Shown: positions 23,959 to 32,985 of the stretch, piece by piece
Numbering within the stretch: position 1 is the stretch's first letter
Layout of the letters: each line of letters begins with the position of its first letter
From: Aliigemmobacter aestuarii
GTDB lineage: Bacteria; Pseudomonadota; Alphaproteobacteria; Rhodobacterales; Rhodobacteraceae
Assembly (NCBI RefSeq): GCF_004799285.1
Contig: NZ_SSND01000001.1
Span: 1,426,001 to 1,490,000 of the forward strand
Length of the DNA stretch: 64,000 bases
Direction of reading: 5' to 3'
Translations under genes and position numbers: made by a program
The notes under the pieces: model-generated
Seen by the model: only the letters and a program-made list of their open reading frames with translations
What the model was told of the DNA's origin: nothing
The model's database searches: none

Positions 23959-25047
23959 ATGCTGGACGCCAGACCGACCGCCTCGAAGGGCGAAACCGTC
24001 ACCCCCGGACAGGGGCGCCTGTCGCATGCCCCGGCCGATCACCCGCCGGTCAAGACCGCCCGGGTGGGTATCCTTCTGGCCAACCTCGGCACGCCGGACA
24101 ATTACGACTATTGGTCAATGCGGCGGTATCTGAACGAATTCCTGTCCGACAAGCGCGTGATCGACTTTCCGGCGTGGAAGTGGCAGCCCTTGCTGCAACT
24201 GATCATCCTGTCGAAGCGCCCGTTCACCTCGGGCGCGAACTACAAGTCGATCTGGAACCACGACAAGGGCGAAAGCCCGCTGATGACCATCACCAAGGAC
24301 CAGACCGCCGCCATCGCGACCGAGATCGCCGCGAAATACGGCGACCGCGTCATGGTCGATTTCTGCATGCGCTACGGCAACCCGTCGACCGAATCGAAAG
24401 TGCGCGCGATGGTCGAGGCAGGGTGCGAGAAGATCCTGTTCTTCCCGCTATATCCGCACTATGCGGGCGCGACATCGGCCACCGCGAATGACCAGTTCTT
24501 CCGCGCGCTGATGAAGGAAAAGCGCCAGCCTGCCGCGCGGATCGTGCCCGAATACTTCGAACACCCGCTTTACATCGAGGCGCTGGCCCAGTCGGTCGAA
24601 GAGGCTTATGCGAAACTCGACCACAAGCCCGACGTGCTGATCACAAGCTATCACGGGATGCCCAAGCGCTATCTGATGGAAGGCGACCCCTACCATTGCC
24701 AGTGCGCCAAGGCGACGCGCCTGCTGCGCGAACGTCTGGGGTGGAAAAAGGACGCGATCCACACCACCTTCCAGTCGGTCTTCGGACGCGAGGAATGGCT
24801 GCGCCCCTATACCGTGGAACATGTGGCCGAACTGGCAAAAAAGGGGATCAAGAGGATTGCCGTGATCGCCCCGGCCTTCAGCGCCGACTGCATCGAGACG
24901 CTGGAAGAGATCCAGGGCGAAATCTGCGAATCCTTCGAACACGCGGGCGGCGAGGAATTCACCTATATCCCCTGCCTGAACGACAACCCGGCCCATATCC
25001 GCGCGCTTGTCACGGTGATCGAGGAAAACCTGGGCGGCTGGGTCTGA
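23959..25047 (+). CDS. hemH: ferrochelatase
   Basis: 362-residue enzyme that inserts ferrous iron into protoporphyrin IX, the last step of protohaem synthesis. Key elements are ILLANLGTPDNYDYWSMRRY near the N-terminus, MRYGNPS, FFPLYPHYAGATSAT, and the catalytic His232 in SYHGMPKRY. The acidic metal-path region ETLEEIQGE follows. An unusual N-terminal arm of about 35 residues precedes the core. Haem supply is relevant to the bc1 complex and dihaem peroxidase elsewhere in the window. A strong hairpin terminator follows 33 bases after the stop. Confidence 0.95.
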   Translation: MLDARPTASKGETVTPGQGRLSHAPADHPPVKTARVGILLANLGTPDNYDYWSMRRYLNEFLSDKRVIDFPAWKWQPLLQLIILSKRPFTSGANYKSIWNHDKGESPLMTITKDQTAAIATEIAAKYGDRVMVDFCMRYGNPSTESKVRAMVEAGCEKILFFPLYPHYAGATSATANDQFFRALMKEKRQPAARIVPEYFEHPLYIEALAQSVEEAYAKLDHKPDVLITSYHGMPKRYLMEGDPYHCQCAKATRLLRERLGWKKDAIHTTFQSVFGREEWLRPYTVEHVAELAKKGIKRIAVIAPAFSADCIETLEEIQGEICESFEHAGGEEFTYIPCLNDNPAHIRALVTVIEENLGGWV

Positions 25048-25080
25048 CCCCGGCACGGGTCGGCGACCCCGACGAATGCA

Positions 25081-25106
25081 AAAGGGGCGGCATCAGCCGC
25101 CCCTTT
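25081..25106. terminator. bidirectional terminator
   Basis: AAAGGGGCGGC-ATCA-GCCGCCCCTTT is an 11-bp perfect stem with A and T edges between hemH and the convergent L,D-transpeptidase gene. It likely terminates both transcripts, although the T run is short. Confidence 0.8.
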
Positions 25107-25129
25107 GTCATTTCCGCCTGTGGCGCGGG

Positions 25130-25729
25130 TCAGATGAGCAGGACCTGCGTGCCGACCTTGGTCAGGTCGAACAGTTCCGAGATGTGTTCGTTGTAAAGAC
25201 CGATGCAGCCGTTCGACGACCGGCGCCCGATCTTGCGCGTGTCATGCGTGCCATGGATCCGGTAATAGGTCCAGGACAGCCACAGCGCGTGGGTTCCCAG
25301 GGGATTGTCGGGACCGGGTCCGATGTAATCGGGCCATTCGGGGTTGCGCTTTTTCATCTCGGGCGTCGGGCGCCATTCGGGGCCGACCACCTTCTTGATG
25401 ATCTCGGTCCGGCCGCGCCGCGTCAGATCGTCGGTCAGCGGAACCGAGGTGGGATAAAGCTTGTAGATCGACTGATCCTCGGACCAGAAGTGCAGCACGC
25501 GCGACTGGGTATCGACCAACACCGCGCCATTCGTCGTGTTCTCGAAATACGGCCGCCAGTCCAGCATGCGGAAGCTGGAGGTGTTGTTGCGCACGCGGCT
25601 TGCGGGCTGTTCGATCTCGGTCGAACCCTCCTGCTGTGCCAGTGCCGGCAGCGAGGATGCGCCCAACATCGCGGCGGCCCCACCGATCAGGTGGCGGCGC
25701 GTGGGGCGGAAGCTGTTTTCGGTGCTCAT
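25130..25729 (-). CDS. L,D-transpeptidase (YkuD family), Tat-type signal
   Basis: 199-residue exported enzyme that forms 3-3 crosslinks in peptidoglycan or attaches proteins to it. A twin-arginine-like signal (TRRHLIGGAAAMLG, residues 10-23) precedes a YkuD domain whose catalytic region shows His159 and Cys175 in SSNGCIGLYNEHI. The family's nearest forms are ErfK/YbiS-like. Its 5' end faces the CAP-domain lipoprotein gene, and a second, unrelated YkuD protein is encoded 0.8 kb away. Tat export is unusual for this class but common for this subgroup in Rhodobacterales. Confidence 0.9.
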   Translation of the reverse strand: MSTENSFRPTRRHLIGGAAAMLGASSLPALAQQEGSTEIEQPASRVRNNTSSFRMLDWRPYFENTTNGAVLVDTQSRVLHFWSEDQSIYKLYPTSVPLTDDLTRRGRTEIIKKVVGPEWRPTPEMKKRNPEWPDYIGPGPDNPLGTHALWLSWTYYRIHGTHDTRKIGRRSSNGCIGLYNEHISELFDLTKVGTQVLLI

Positions 25730-25884
25730 CCGGTCGGCTCCTCATGTGGAATTCGCCCTGCATTTACCGAATTGCGCGGAAACCCGCAAATCAAACGAAT
25801 GTCAGCCGGCGGAAACACGCAGAGTTGCGTTTGATCCCGCACCGGCGAAGGGATAAGAGGGGCGAAACTTTCTTGGGTGTGCGG

Positions 25885-26466
25885 ATGATGAGAAGACGAT
25901 CAGCTCTTGCGTTGCTTGGCTTGGCGGCACTGGCGGCCTGCACCACGTCGGCCCCTCAGGTCGGCCCGGACGGGCGGCCCCTGCCGAAGGTCTACAAGAT
26001 CAGGCCGGCCGATACCGACAAGATCTATTTCAACCTTCTGGATTCGGTGAACACCCTGCGGCAGGCACGCGGGCTGACGCCGCTGGCCTACAACGCCGAA
26101 CTGAACGCCGCCGCCTCGACCCATGCGCGCGACATGTCGATCCAGAACCGGCCTTGGCACTTCGGGTCCGACGGGTCGTCGCCGCTGGATCGGGTGCGCC
26201 GCGTAGGCTATCGCGGGTCGCTGGCGGGCGAACTGATTTCCGAAACCTACGAGACGGAACTGGAAACCCTTTCCGCCTGGATGGCGCAGCCCGACACGCG
26301 CGGGGTCATCCTCGACCCCAACGCGAACCAACTGGGCTTTTCCTGGTGGCAGGAAGAAAACGGCAAGATCTGGTGGACGCTTGTTACCGGGTCGTCCTTC
26401 GGGTCGAGCCCCGCGAACTATACCCCGAATGTCCAGCCGGTGATTGACCCGTCGCAGCGGCTCTGA
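25885..26466 (+). CDS. CAP-domain (SCP/PR1) lipoprotein
   Basis: 193-residue lipoprotein with lipobox LAAC (Cys19). A CAP domain follows from about residue 50: NTLRQARGLTPLAYNAELNA, the HARDMS helix, a Glu in AGELI, and LGFSWWQEENGKIWWTLV near the end. CAP proteins in bacteria act in the envelope; substrates are mostly unknown, some bind lipids or cleave proteins. Two adjacent ATGs are possible (25885 or 25888). It diverges from one L,D-transpeptidase gene and converges on another, hence a cell-wall association is suggested. Confidence 0.87.
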   Translation: MMRRRSALALLGLAALAACTTSAPQVGPDGRPLPKVYKIRPADTDKIYFNLLDSVNTLRQARGLTPLAYNAELNAAASTHARDMSIQNRPWHFGSDGSSPLDRVRRVGYRGSLAGELISETYETELETLSAWMAQPDTRGVILDPNANQLGFSWWQEENGKIWWTLVTGSSFGSSPANYTPNVQPVIDPSQRL

Positions 26467-26496
26467 CCCACGCCGCCCCTAACGGCACCTGAACAC

Positions 26497-26526
26497 AAAA
26501 GGCCGCCCGGACGGGCGGCCTTTCTT
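26497..26526. terminator. bidirectional terminator
   Basis: AAAA-GGCCGCCC-GGAC-GGGCGGCC-TTTCTT forms a perfect 8-bp stem with A and T tails, between the convergent CAP and second L,D-transpeptidase genes. Confidence 0.9.
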
Positions 26527-26543
26527 CGTCTGCGCGCGATGCG

Positions 26544-27056
26544 TCAGGGCAGGATGTGGATGATCGTCCCGTTGCGGACCATCGCATAGATCTCTTCCAT
26601 CTCGCGGTCCTTCACGGCGATGCAGCCCTCGGTCCAGTCGCCCCGGTTCTTCTTGCCGGTCCGCGGATTCTTCGTTCCTGTGTGCCCGTGAATGAAGATG
26701 TCGCCCCCCGGAGGCTTGCCCATCGACGAGGCATAGGCGCGATCGGCTTCGTTGGGATAGGAAATCCCGATCGAAAGGTGGAATTCGCTGCGCGGATTGC
26801 GGCGGTCGATCCAGTAGGTGCCTTCGGGCGTCTTGCCGTCGCCCTCGAACTGCTTGTGCCCTTCCGGCACGCGGCCAAGCGCGATGTCATAGGTCTGCAG
26901 CACCTCGTCATTGTGCAGCAGATACATCTTGCGCGCGCTCTTGTGCACCTGGATCGAGGTGACTTCGGGGCCGTCATAGGTACGGAACTTGGACCCGCCA
27001 CAGGCAGAAAGGCCCAGCACCACAGCCAGCATCAGAAAGATCCTGCCCAACCACAT
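26544..27056 (-). CDS. L,D-transpeptidase (YkuD family) lipoprotein
   Basis: 170-residue lipoprotein enzyme with lipobox LSAC (Cys19) and a compact YkuD/YafK-like domain. The catalytic region contains FIHGHTGTKNP with His123 and DWTEGCIAV with Cys145, plus a substrate strand GDGKTPEGTYWI. YafK-type members can cleave or form links between peptidoglycan and lipoproteins, so either activity is possible. It is not closely similar to the L,D-transpeptidase 0.8 kb to its left, which has a Tat-like signal and no lipobox. Confidence 0.9.
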   Translation of the reverse strand: MWLGRIFLMLAVVLGLSACGGSKFRTYDGPEVTSIQVHKSARKMYLLHNDEVLQTYDIALGRVPEGHKQFEGDGKTPEGTYWIDRRNPRSEFHLSIGISYPNEADRAYASSMGKPPGGDIFIHGHTGTKNPRTGKKNRGDWTEGCIAVKDREMEEIYAMVRNGTIIHILP

Positions 27057-27154
27057 GTCTTCGTTACTGCCTCGTCCTGGTCTTTGTGCTGCAGATACAG
27101 CGACGAGGCCCGCTGTGGCAAAGAAATCTTGGGCCGCGACAGATCACAGGCGTG

Positions 27155-27946
27155 TTATTGCGGCCTTCCTGCCCGTTCGGCCTCGGCCGCGGCCAGACGC
27201 GCCTCGATCCCGGCAAGGCGCGAAAGCACCTCGTCGCGGTAGGCGTCGGTGCGCTTCACGTCCTCTTCGGCATGGGCGTCCTGCATGGAATTCACGATCA
27301 GGCCGACCAGAAGGTTCACCACGGCAAAGGTGGTGACCATGATGAAGGGCACGAAGAAGGCCCAGGCATAGGGATAGGCCTCCATCACCGGGCGGACGAT
27401 GCCCATCGACCAGCTTTCCAGCGTCATGATCTGAAAGAGGGTATAGGCCGAATTGCCCAGGTCGCCGAACCAGTCGGGGAAACCGTCGCCGAACAGCTTG
27501 GTCGCCATGACGGCGCCGATATAGAAGATGATCGCCATCAGAAGAAACACGCTGCCCATCCCGGGCAGCGCCGTGATGAAACCTTCGACCACCCGCCGAA
27601 GCCGGGGCGTGACCGACACCACCCGCAGGACCCGCAGGATCCTGAGCGCCCGGAGCACCGAAAAGCCCTGCGCGGCGGGGACCAGCGCGATCCCCACGAT
27701 CGCAAGGTCGAACAGGTTCCACCCCGACCGGAAGAACCGCCCGCCATAGGCCACCAGTTTTGCCGCGATCTCGACCACAAAGACCACAAGGCAGGCGGTA
27801 TCCAGCGCCAGGATCAGAGGCCCGAAGCGGGCCATGACCGGATCCGAGGTTTCCAGCCCGAGGATCACGGCGTTGAACAGGATCACCGCGATGATCGTGT
27901 TGCGGACAATCGGGCTTTCCAGCCAGCGGATCAGGTTGGCACGCAT
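27155..27946 (-). CDS. bacterial voltage-gated sodium channel (BacNav family)
   Basis: 263-residue single-domain six-helix ion channel. The S4 voltage sensor carries arginines every third residue (Arg99, 102, 105, 108). The pore loop contains TLESWSM (175-181), the selectivity filter of NaChBac/NavAb-type sodium channels, followed by the conserved GIVRPVMEAYPYAW. The C-terminus (228-258) is a charged helix likely to form the tetramer coiled coil. The channel is gated by membrane depolarisation and passes sodium, as for characterised relatives. The start lies 19 bases after the RNA methyltransferase stop, which suggests co-transcription with it and two ABC exporter genes. Confidence 0.92.
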   Translation of the reverse strand: MRANLIRWLESPIVRNTIIAVILFNAVILGLETSDPVMARFGPLILALDTACLVVFVVEIAAKLVAYGGRFFRSGWNLFDLAIVGIALVPAAQGFSVLRALRILRVLRVVSVTPRLRRVVEGFITALPGMGSVFLLMAIIFYIGAVMATKLFGDGFPDWFGDLGNSAYTLFQIMTLESWSMGIVRPVMEAYPYAWAFFVPFIMVTTFAVVNLLVGLIVNSMQDAHAEEDVKRTDAYRDEVLSRLAGIEARLAAAEAERAGRPQ

Positions 27947-27965
27947 GACGGTTCCGTCGTTCCTG

Positions 27966-29210
27966 TCAGGAAGGTTTCCGCGCCATATGGGGGCGCGAGA
28001 AGCGGGCGGCAAGTTCCACATGTGCCGACCAGCGGAACTGATCGACGACCTGCACCCAATCCAGGCTGTATCCCGCCGCGATCAGCGCCCTGGCGTCGCG
28101 CGCGAAGGTTGCCGGGTTGCACGATACGGCGGCGATCACCGGCACGCCCGACCGCGCAAGACAGGCGGTCTGCGCCTCGGCACCGGCGCGCGGCGGGTCG
28201 ATGACGACAGCGGCGATGCCCTTGAATTCGTCGGGCTCCAGCGGACGGCGGAACAGGTCGCGCGCCTCGGTCTGCACGCGCTTCAGCCCCTCGGCCTGAC
28301 GCCAGCCCCGATCCAGCGCCGCAACCATCGCCGCATCCCCCTCGACGGCCAGAACCTCGGCCTGTTCCGCAAGCGGCAGGGCAAAGGTTCCTACACCGCA
28401 GAACAGGTCGGCCACGCGGGGCGCATCGCCCACGGCCTCGCGCACGGTCGCAAGAAGCGCGGCCTCGCCTTCGGCGGTTGCCTGCAGGAAGGCCCCCGGC
28501 GGCGGCACGACGCGCGCCCGCCCGATGGCGATTGCGGGCGGCACGCGCAGGGCGATGGTTTCCCCCTCCCAGGTCAGGCGGGCGATCCCGTGCGCTTCGG
28601 CCAGCCGCGCCAGTTCAAGGCGGAACGGCCCGTCCAGCGGCTTGCCGCCGGTCACGGCAATATCGGGACCGACCAGCGATTGCGTCACCGTCAGGGTCAA
28701 TTCCCCATGACGGGAACAGCCCGCCAGCACCAGCGCCTCAAGCGCGGGCATCGCCGCCATCAGGTCGGGATGCAGAAGCTGGCAATCGGGCACCGCCACG
28801 ATGGTATCGGAGGCGCGCGCGTGAAAGCCCACCAGCGACCCGCCCTTTGTCCGGCGCCCGGACACGGCCGCGCGCCGCCGCGACCGGGCGGGCGAGGTGA
28901 TGACCGGGCGCATCGGCGCCTCGATCCCCTGAACGGCCAGCGCAGTGCGCACGATCCCCTGTTTCCAGTCGGCAACGAACCCGTCGGCCGCATGTTGCAT
29001 GATGCAGCCCCCGCAGGCGCGGGCATGGCGGCAAGGCGGGCGCACCCGCAGGGTCGATGGCGTGACGATCCGCGCACCTGCCAGCCGGTCGCCGGTCAGG
29101 TCGCCCTCGACCACTTCGCCGGTCAGGGTCTGGGGCACGAACACCGGGCCGTCCGGCCCCTGCGCGATGCCGTCGCCCAGATGCCCGACCCGTTCGATTG
29201 TCAGCTTCAT
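27966..29210 (-). CDS. class I SAM-dependent RNA m5U methyltransferase (TrmA/RlmC/RlmD family)
   Basis: 414-residue rRNA or tRNA uracil-5-methyltransferase. A short N-terminal TRAM-like region precedes an iron-sulfur site (Cys60, Cys66, Cys69, Cys143). The SAM motif DLFCGVGTFALPLA, the DPPRAG loop and the catalytic cysteine in VSCNPATFARD (near 370) follow. The four cysteines are the RlmD/RlmC type 4Fe-4S ligands. Target choice (23S rRNA U1939 or U747) cannot be read from sequence. The start ATG overlaps the stop of the ABC exporter gene upstream (29207-29210). Confidence 0.88.
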   Translation of the reverse strand: MKLTIERVGHLGDGIAQGPDGPVFVPQTLTGEVVEGDLTGDRLAGARIVTPSTLRVRPPCRHARACGGCIMQHAADGFVADWKQGIVRTALAVQGIEAPMRPVITSPARSRRRAAVSGRRTKGGSLVGFHARASDTIVAVPDCQLLHPDLMAAMPALEALVLAGCSRHGELTLTVTQSLVGPDIAVTGGKPLDGPFRLELARLAEAHGIARLTWEGETIALRVPPAIAIGRARVVPPPGAFLQATAEGEAALLATVREAVGDAPRVADLFCGVGTFALPLAEQAEVLAVEGDAAMVAALDRGWRQAEGLKRVQTEARDLFRRPLEPDEFKGIAAVVIDPPRAGAEAQTACLARSGVPVIAAVSCNPATFARDARALIAAGYSLDWVQVVDQFRWSAHVELAARFSRPHMARKPS

Positions 29211-31066
29211 TCGGCAGCCTCTTCCGCCTCGTCCTCGTCGGCACCGATAAACCCGCCCGACTGCCGGTTCCAGTAGCGCGCGTAAAGCCCACCCGCTGCC
29301 AGCAAATCGTCATGGCTGCCTTCCTCGACGATGCGGCCGTGATCCAGTACGATGATCCGGTCCATCGCGGCAATGGTCGATAGCCGATGCGCGATGGCCA
29401 GCACGGTCTTGCCTTCCATCACCCGGCCGAGCGCCTCCTGGATGGATGCCTCGACCTCGCTGTCCAGCGCGCTTGTCGCCTCGTCCAGAACAAGGATCGG
29501 GGCATCCTTCAGGAAGGCGCGGGCCAGCGCGATCCGCTGACGCTGACCGCCGGAAAGCTTCACGCCGCGTTCGCCAAGATAGGCGTCATAGCCCTTGCGC
29601 CCCTGATGATCGGCCATCGCCATGATGAAGTCATGCGCCTCGGCCTGCCTTGCTGCGGCGATGATCTCGTCCTCGGTGGCGTCGGGGCGGCCGTAGGCGA
29701 TGTTGTCGCGGGCCGACCGGTTGAACATCGCGGTTTCCTGCGTGACCATGCCGATCTGGCGGCGCAGGGATTCCTGCGTGACCTCGCGCACGTCATGGCC
29801 ATCGACCAGAACGCGCCCGGCCTCGGTGTCGTAAAGCCGCAAGAGAAGCGAAACCAGCGTCGATTTTCCCGCCCCCGACGCGCCGACGATGGCCAGCTTT
29901 TCGCCGGGTTGCACCGTAAGGTCGATGTCCCTCACCCCGGCATGGCGGCGGCCATAGCCGAAACTGACATGATCGAACCGCACCTCGCCACGGACGCGGG
30001 GCAGGTCCACGGCCCCGGATGGATCGGCCAGCGTGTGCGGGACGGCCAGCGTGCGCATCCCGTCCTCGACCTCGCCCACCGAGGTATAGATCGACATCAG
30101 CGTGAAGCTGACCCAGCCCGACATCTGCGCGATCCGCATGGCAATGGCCCCGGCCGCCGCGATGGCCCCTGCGGTGGCGGCGCCTTCCGCCCACAGAAGC
30201 AGCGTACCACCGATCAAGAGCACGGGCAGCACCCCGGCCCAAGTCATCAGGGCAAAGCGGAACGCGGTGGAAATCTGGCCGAATTCCAGCGACCGGGCGC
30301 GGAACACTTCCATCGCCTTCAACGCGACTCGATCCTCGAAGGCGGCATGGGCGAACAGCTTGACCGTCTTGATGTTGGTGATCGTGTCCACCACCTGCCC
30401 CGACACCATCGCCCGGGCCGAGGCGCGCGCGGCAGAGTTCGTCTTCACCTTCGGCAGGAAAAAGCGGATCAGCGCCAGATAGCCCACCATCCACGCCGCC
30501 AGCGCCAGCGCCACGCGCCAGTCCACCGCGACCAGAAACACGACCGACCCGATGACCGAGGCCAGCGCGAAGGCCACGGTATTGATCATCTCGGTCGCCA
30601 CGTCGGTGACGGCGCGAGCCGCCTGCATCTGCTTTTGCGCGATGCGACCGGCGAAATCGTTGTCAAAGAAGGTGACGGCCTGCCCAAGCGTCCAGCGGTG
30701 CAGCCGCGACAGGACAAGCGGCATCACGTTCGGCCCGATCACGATGGAGTTCGAGGCGGAGGACGCCGCGAAGGACAGGGGCCGAAGGACCAGATAGAAC
30801 AGCAGGAACAGGCCCAGCAGGACTGCGCTTTCTGCCAGAAACCGTTCCGGCCCGGCGGCCAGCGCGGCGTCGATCACCGCGCCAAGGATCAGCGCGCTGA
30901 CAACTTCCATCGTGCCCGCCAGCGCCGACAGGGCCGCGGCCAGCCACAGCCACGGCCAGGATCCCTTCAGCGCCCACCGCATGAACGCGCCCAGATCACC
31001 GGGCGGCGGTCCGTCCGCGGGGCGGAAGGCGTCGATCACGTTGCCGAGGCGGGCCATCATCTTCAT
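29207..31066 (-). CDS. ABC exporter half, ATP-binding/permease
   Basis: 619-residue type IV ABC half-transporter. Six membrane helices occupy about residues 40-330. The nucleotide-binding domain has Walker A GASGAGKST near residue 395, signature LSGGQRQRIALARA, Walker B ILVLDEATSALD and the H-loop AHRLST. It is paired with a second half of identical length immediately upstream (four-base ATGA overlap), so they probably form a heterodimer. Both catalytic Glu residues (DEA) are retained, unlike many heterodimers with one degenerate site. Relatives export lipids, drugs or peptides; the cargo is unknown. Confidence 0.9.
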   Translation of the reverse strand: MKMMARLGNVIDAFRPADGPPPGDLGAFMRWALKGSWPWLWLAAALSALAGTMEVVSALILGAVIDAALAAGPERFLAESAVLLGLFLLFYLVLRPLSFAASSASNSIVIGPNVMPLVLSRLHRWTLGQAVTFFDNDFAGRIAQKQMQAARAVTDVATEMINTVAFALASVIGSVVFLVAVDWRVALALAAWMVGYLALIRFFLPKVKTNSAARASARAMVSGQVVDTITNIKTVKLFAHAAFEDRVALKAMEVFRARSLEFGQISTAFRFALMTWAGVLPVLLIGGTLLLWAEGAATAGAIAAAGAIAMRIAQMSGWVSFTLMSIYTSVGEVEDGMRTLAVPHTLADPSGAVDLPRVRGEVRFDHVSFGYGRRHAGVRDIDLTVQPGEKLAIVGASGAGKSTLVSLLLRLYDTEAGRVLVDGHDVREVTQESLRRQIGMVTQETAMFNRSARDNIAYGRPDATEDEIIAAARQAEAHDFIMAMADHQGRKGYDAYLGERGVKLSGGQRQRIALARAFLKDAPILVLDEATSALDSEVEASIQEALGRVMEGKTVLAIAHRLSTIAAMDRIIVLDHGRIVEEGSHDDLLAAGGLYARYWNRQSGGFIGADEDEAEEAAE

Positions 31067-32922
31067 TCTGCGGCCTCTCCTGCGTCTTCGGCGTCCGAGC
31101 CGATGAACCCGCCCGACTGCCGCGCCCAGAACCGGGCGTAAAGCCCGCCCTTGCGCAGCAATTCGTCATGCGTGCCGGTCTCGGCGACGCGGCCTTCGTC
31201 CAGCACGACGATCCGGTCCATCGCCGCGATGGTGGACAGGCGGTGCGCGATGGCGATCACCGTCTTTCCGGCCATGACGCCATAAAGCGTCTTCTGGATC
31301 GCGGCCTCGGCCTCGCTGTCCAGGGCGCTTGTGGCCTCGTCCAGAATGAGGATCGGCGCGTCCTTCAGGATCACGCGGGCGATCCCGATCCGCTGGCGCT
31401 GACCGCCCGACAGCTTCACGCCCCTTTCGCCCACCTGGGCGTCATATCCGGTGCGCCCTTCCTGATCCTCCAGCGTGTGGATGAAATCATGCGCCTCGGC
31501 CCGGCGGGCGGCTTCGACCATCTCGACCTCGGTCGCATCGGGGCGGCCATAAAGGATGTTGTCGCGGATCGAGCGGTGCAGAAGGCTTGAATCCTGCTGC
31601 ACCATCCCGATCTGGCGGCGCAGGCTTTCCTGCGTGACGCGGGTGATGTCCTGCCCGTCGATCAGGATCTGCCCGCCTTCCGGGTCGGCCAGCCGCAGCA
31701 TCAGCTTGACCAGCGTCGACTTGCCCGCCCCCGACCGGCCCACCAGTCCGATCCGTTCGCCGGGCGCGATGGTCAGCGTCACGCCCTGCAAGCCGCCCGT
31801 GTCCCGGCCATAGTGATGGCGCAGGTCGCGGATTTCGATCCGGCCCTCGCGCAGGGCCAGCGGGCGGGCATCCCGGGCATCGGTCAGCCCGATCGGATGG
31901 GTGATCGTCTCCATCCCTTCGGCCACGACACCCAAAGCCTGCACCAGCGAGGATGTGGCCCACATGATCCAGTAGGTCATGTTGTTCAGCCTGAGCACAA
32001 GCGCAGTCGCGGCGGCCACGGTGCCGACGCTCGCCTGCCCCTGATACCACAGGACCATCGCCCAGCCCGTCACCGCCACGATCAGGAAGCCGTTCAGCAG
32101 CGTCAGCAGGATGTCCATCTTGGTGACGATCCGCATCTCGAACTGGAACTTCCGGCGCGCGGTCTCGATCGCCTCGGTGGCATAGGCGATCTCGCGGTCA
32201 TGATGCGCGAACAGCTTGACCGAATGGATGTTGGTATAAGCGTCCACCACCCGCCCCGTCACCGCCGAACGCGCGTCCGAACTGGCCTTGGCGGCGGGTC
32301 CGGCATGGCGGATCGTCCAGCGGACCAGCAGCACGTAAAGCCCGAACCAGATCACCAGCGGCAGGGCAAGGCGCGGGTCAGCCTCGGCCAGCATCAGGCC
32401 CGAACCCACCACCGTGACCGAGGCGAAGGCCATCGCATCGAAGGTCTGGAATACGGCATCGCCCGCGGCGGGCGGGGTTTGCATGATGCGATTGGCGATG
32501 CGGCCCGCGAAATCGCTTTCGAACCATCCGACCGGCTGGCGCAGCACATGGGCATGGGCGCGGAAGCGGATCATCGTTCCGAAGTTGGGAAGGATGGTGT
32601 TGTGCAGAAGCGCCACGCCGACCCCGGCCAGCACCGGCTTCAGCAGCAGGATCGCCGCCGCGACCGCGATGATCTCGCCCCCGTAGGTGGCCCAGACCGA
32701 CGAGGGATCGTCCGAGGCCAGCACATCGACCAGACGGCCCATGTACCAGATCAGAGCCACATCCATCGCCGCCATGATGATCGACATGACGCCGGTCACG
32801 GCAAAGACGCCCCGGAAGGGGCGGACATATTCCTTCAGGAATGGCCAAAGCCGCCGGGGCGGCGTATCGGTCTGCTCGTAGGGCCCGTAAGGGTCGACGA
32901 GGCCTTCGAAGAAACGGAACAC
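31063..32922 (-). CDS. ABC exporter half, ATP-binding/permease
   Basis: 619-residue partner of the exporter half downstream. Membrane domain at about 30-320, then Walker A GRSGAGKST, signature LSGGQRQRIGIARV, Walker B ILILDEATSALD and AHRLST. The gene uses a GTG start (32920-32922), giving the N-terminus M-FRFFEGLVDPYGPY that is conserved in alphaproteobacterial members; no ATG is available upstream in frame. It is 63 bases downstream of the CCA-adding enzyme gene, which may provide read-through or leave room for its own promoter. Cargo unknown. Confidence 0.89.
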   Translation of the reverse strand: MFRFFEGLVDPYGPYEQTDTPPRRLWPFLKEYVRPFRGVFAVTGVMSIIMAAMDVALIWYMGRLVDVLASDDPSSVWATYGGEIIAVAAAILLLKPVLAGVGVALLHNTILPNFGTMIRFRAHAHVLRQPVGWFESDFAGRIANRIMQTPPAAGDAVFQTFDAMAFASVTVVGSGLMLAEADPRLALPLVIWFGLYVLLVRWTIRHAGPAAKASSDARSAVTGRVVDAYTNIHSVKLFAHHDREIAYATEAIETARRKFQFEMRIVTKMDILLTLLNGFLIVAVTGWAMVLWYQGQASVGTVAAATALVLRLNNMTYWIMWATSSLVQALGVVAEGMETITHPIGLTDARDARPLALREGRIEIRDLRHHYGRDTGGLQGVTLTIAPGERIGLVGRSGAGKSTLVKLMLRLADPEGGQILIDGQDITRVTQESLRRQIGMVQQDSSLLHRSIRDNILYGRPDATEVEMVEAARRAEAHDFIHTLEDQEGRTGYDAQVGERGVKLSGGQRQRIGIARVILKDAPILILDEATSALDSEAEAAIQKTLYGVMAGKTVIAIAHRLSTIAAMDRIVVLDEGRVAETGTHDELLRKGGLYARFWARQSGGFIGSDAEDAGEAAE

Positions 32923-32985
32923 GGGTGTCAGGCCTTCATGCGCGTCACCGCCCAGATATAGACCCCTGCGGCGGAAAGGGAAACC

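Noticed and set aside
29387-31141. 584-codon plus-strand frame opposite an ABC exporter gene
   Set aside because: The opposite strand carries complete Walker and signature motifs. The product is His- and Arg-rich with no fold-like pattern.
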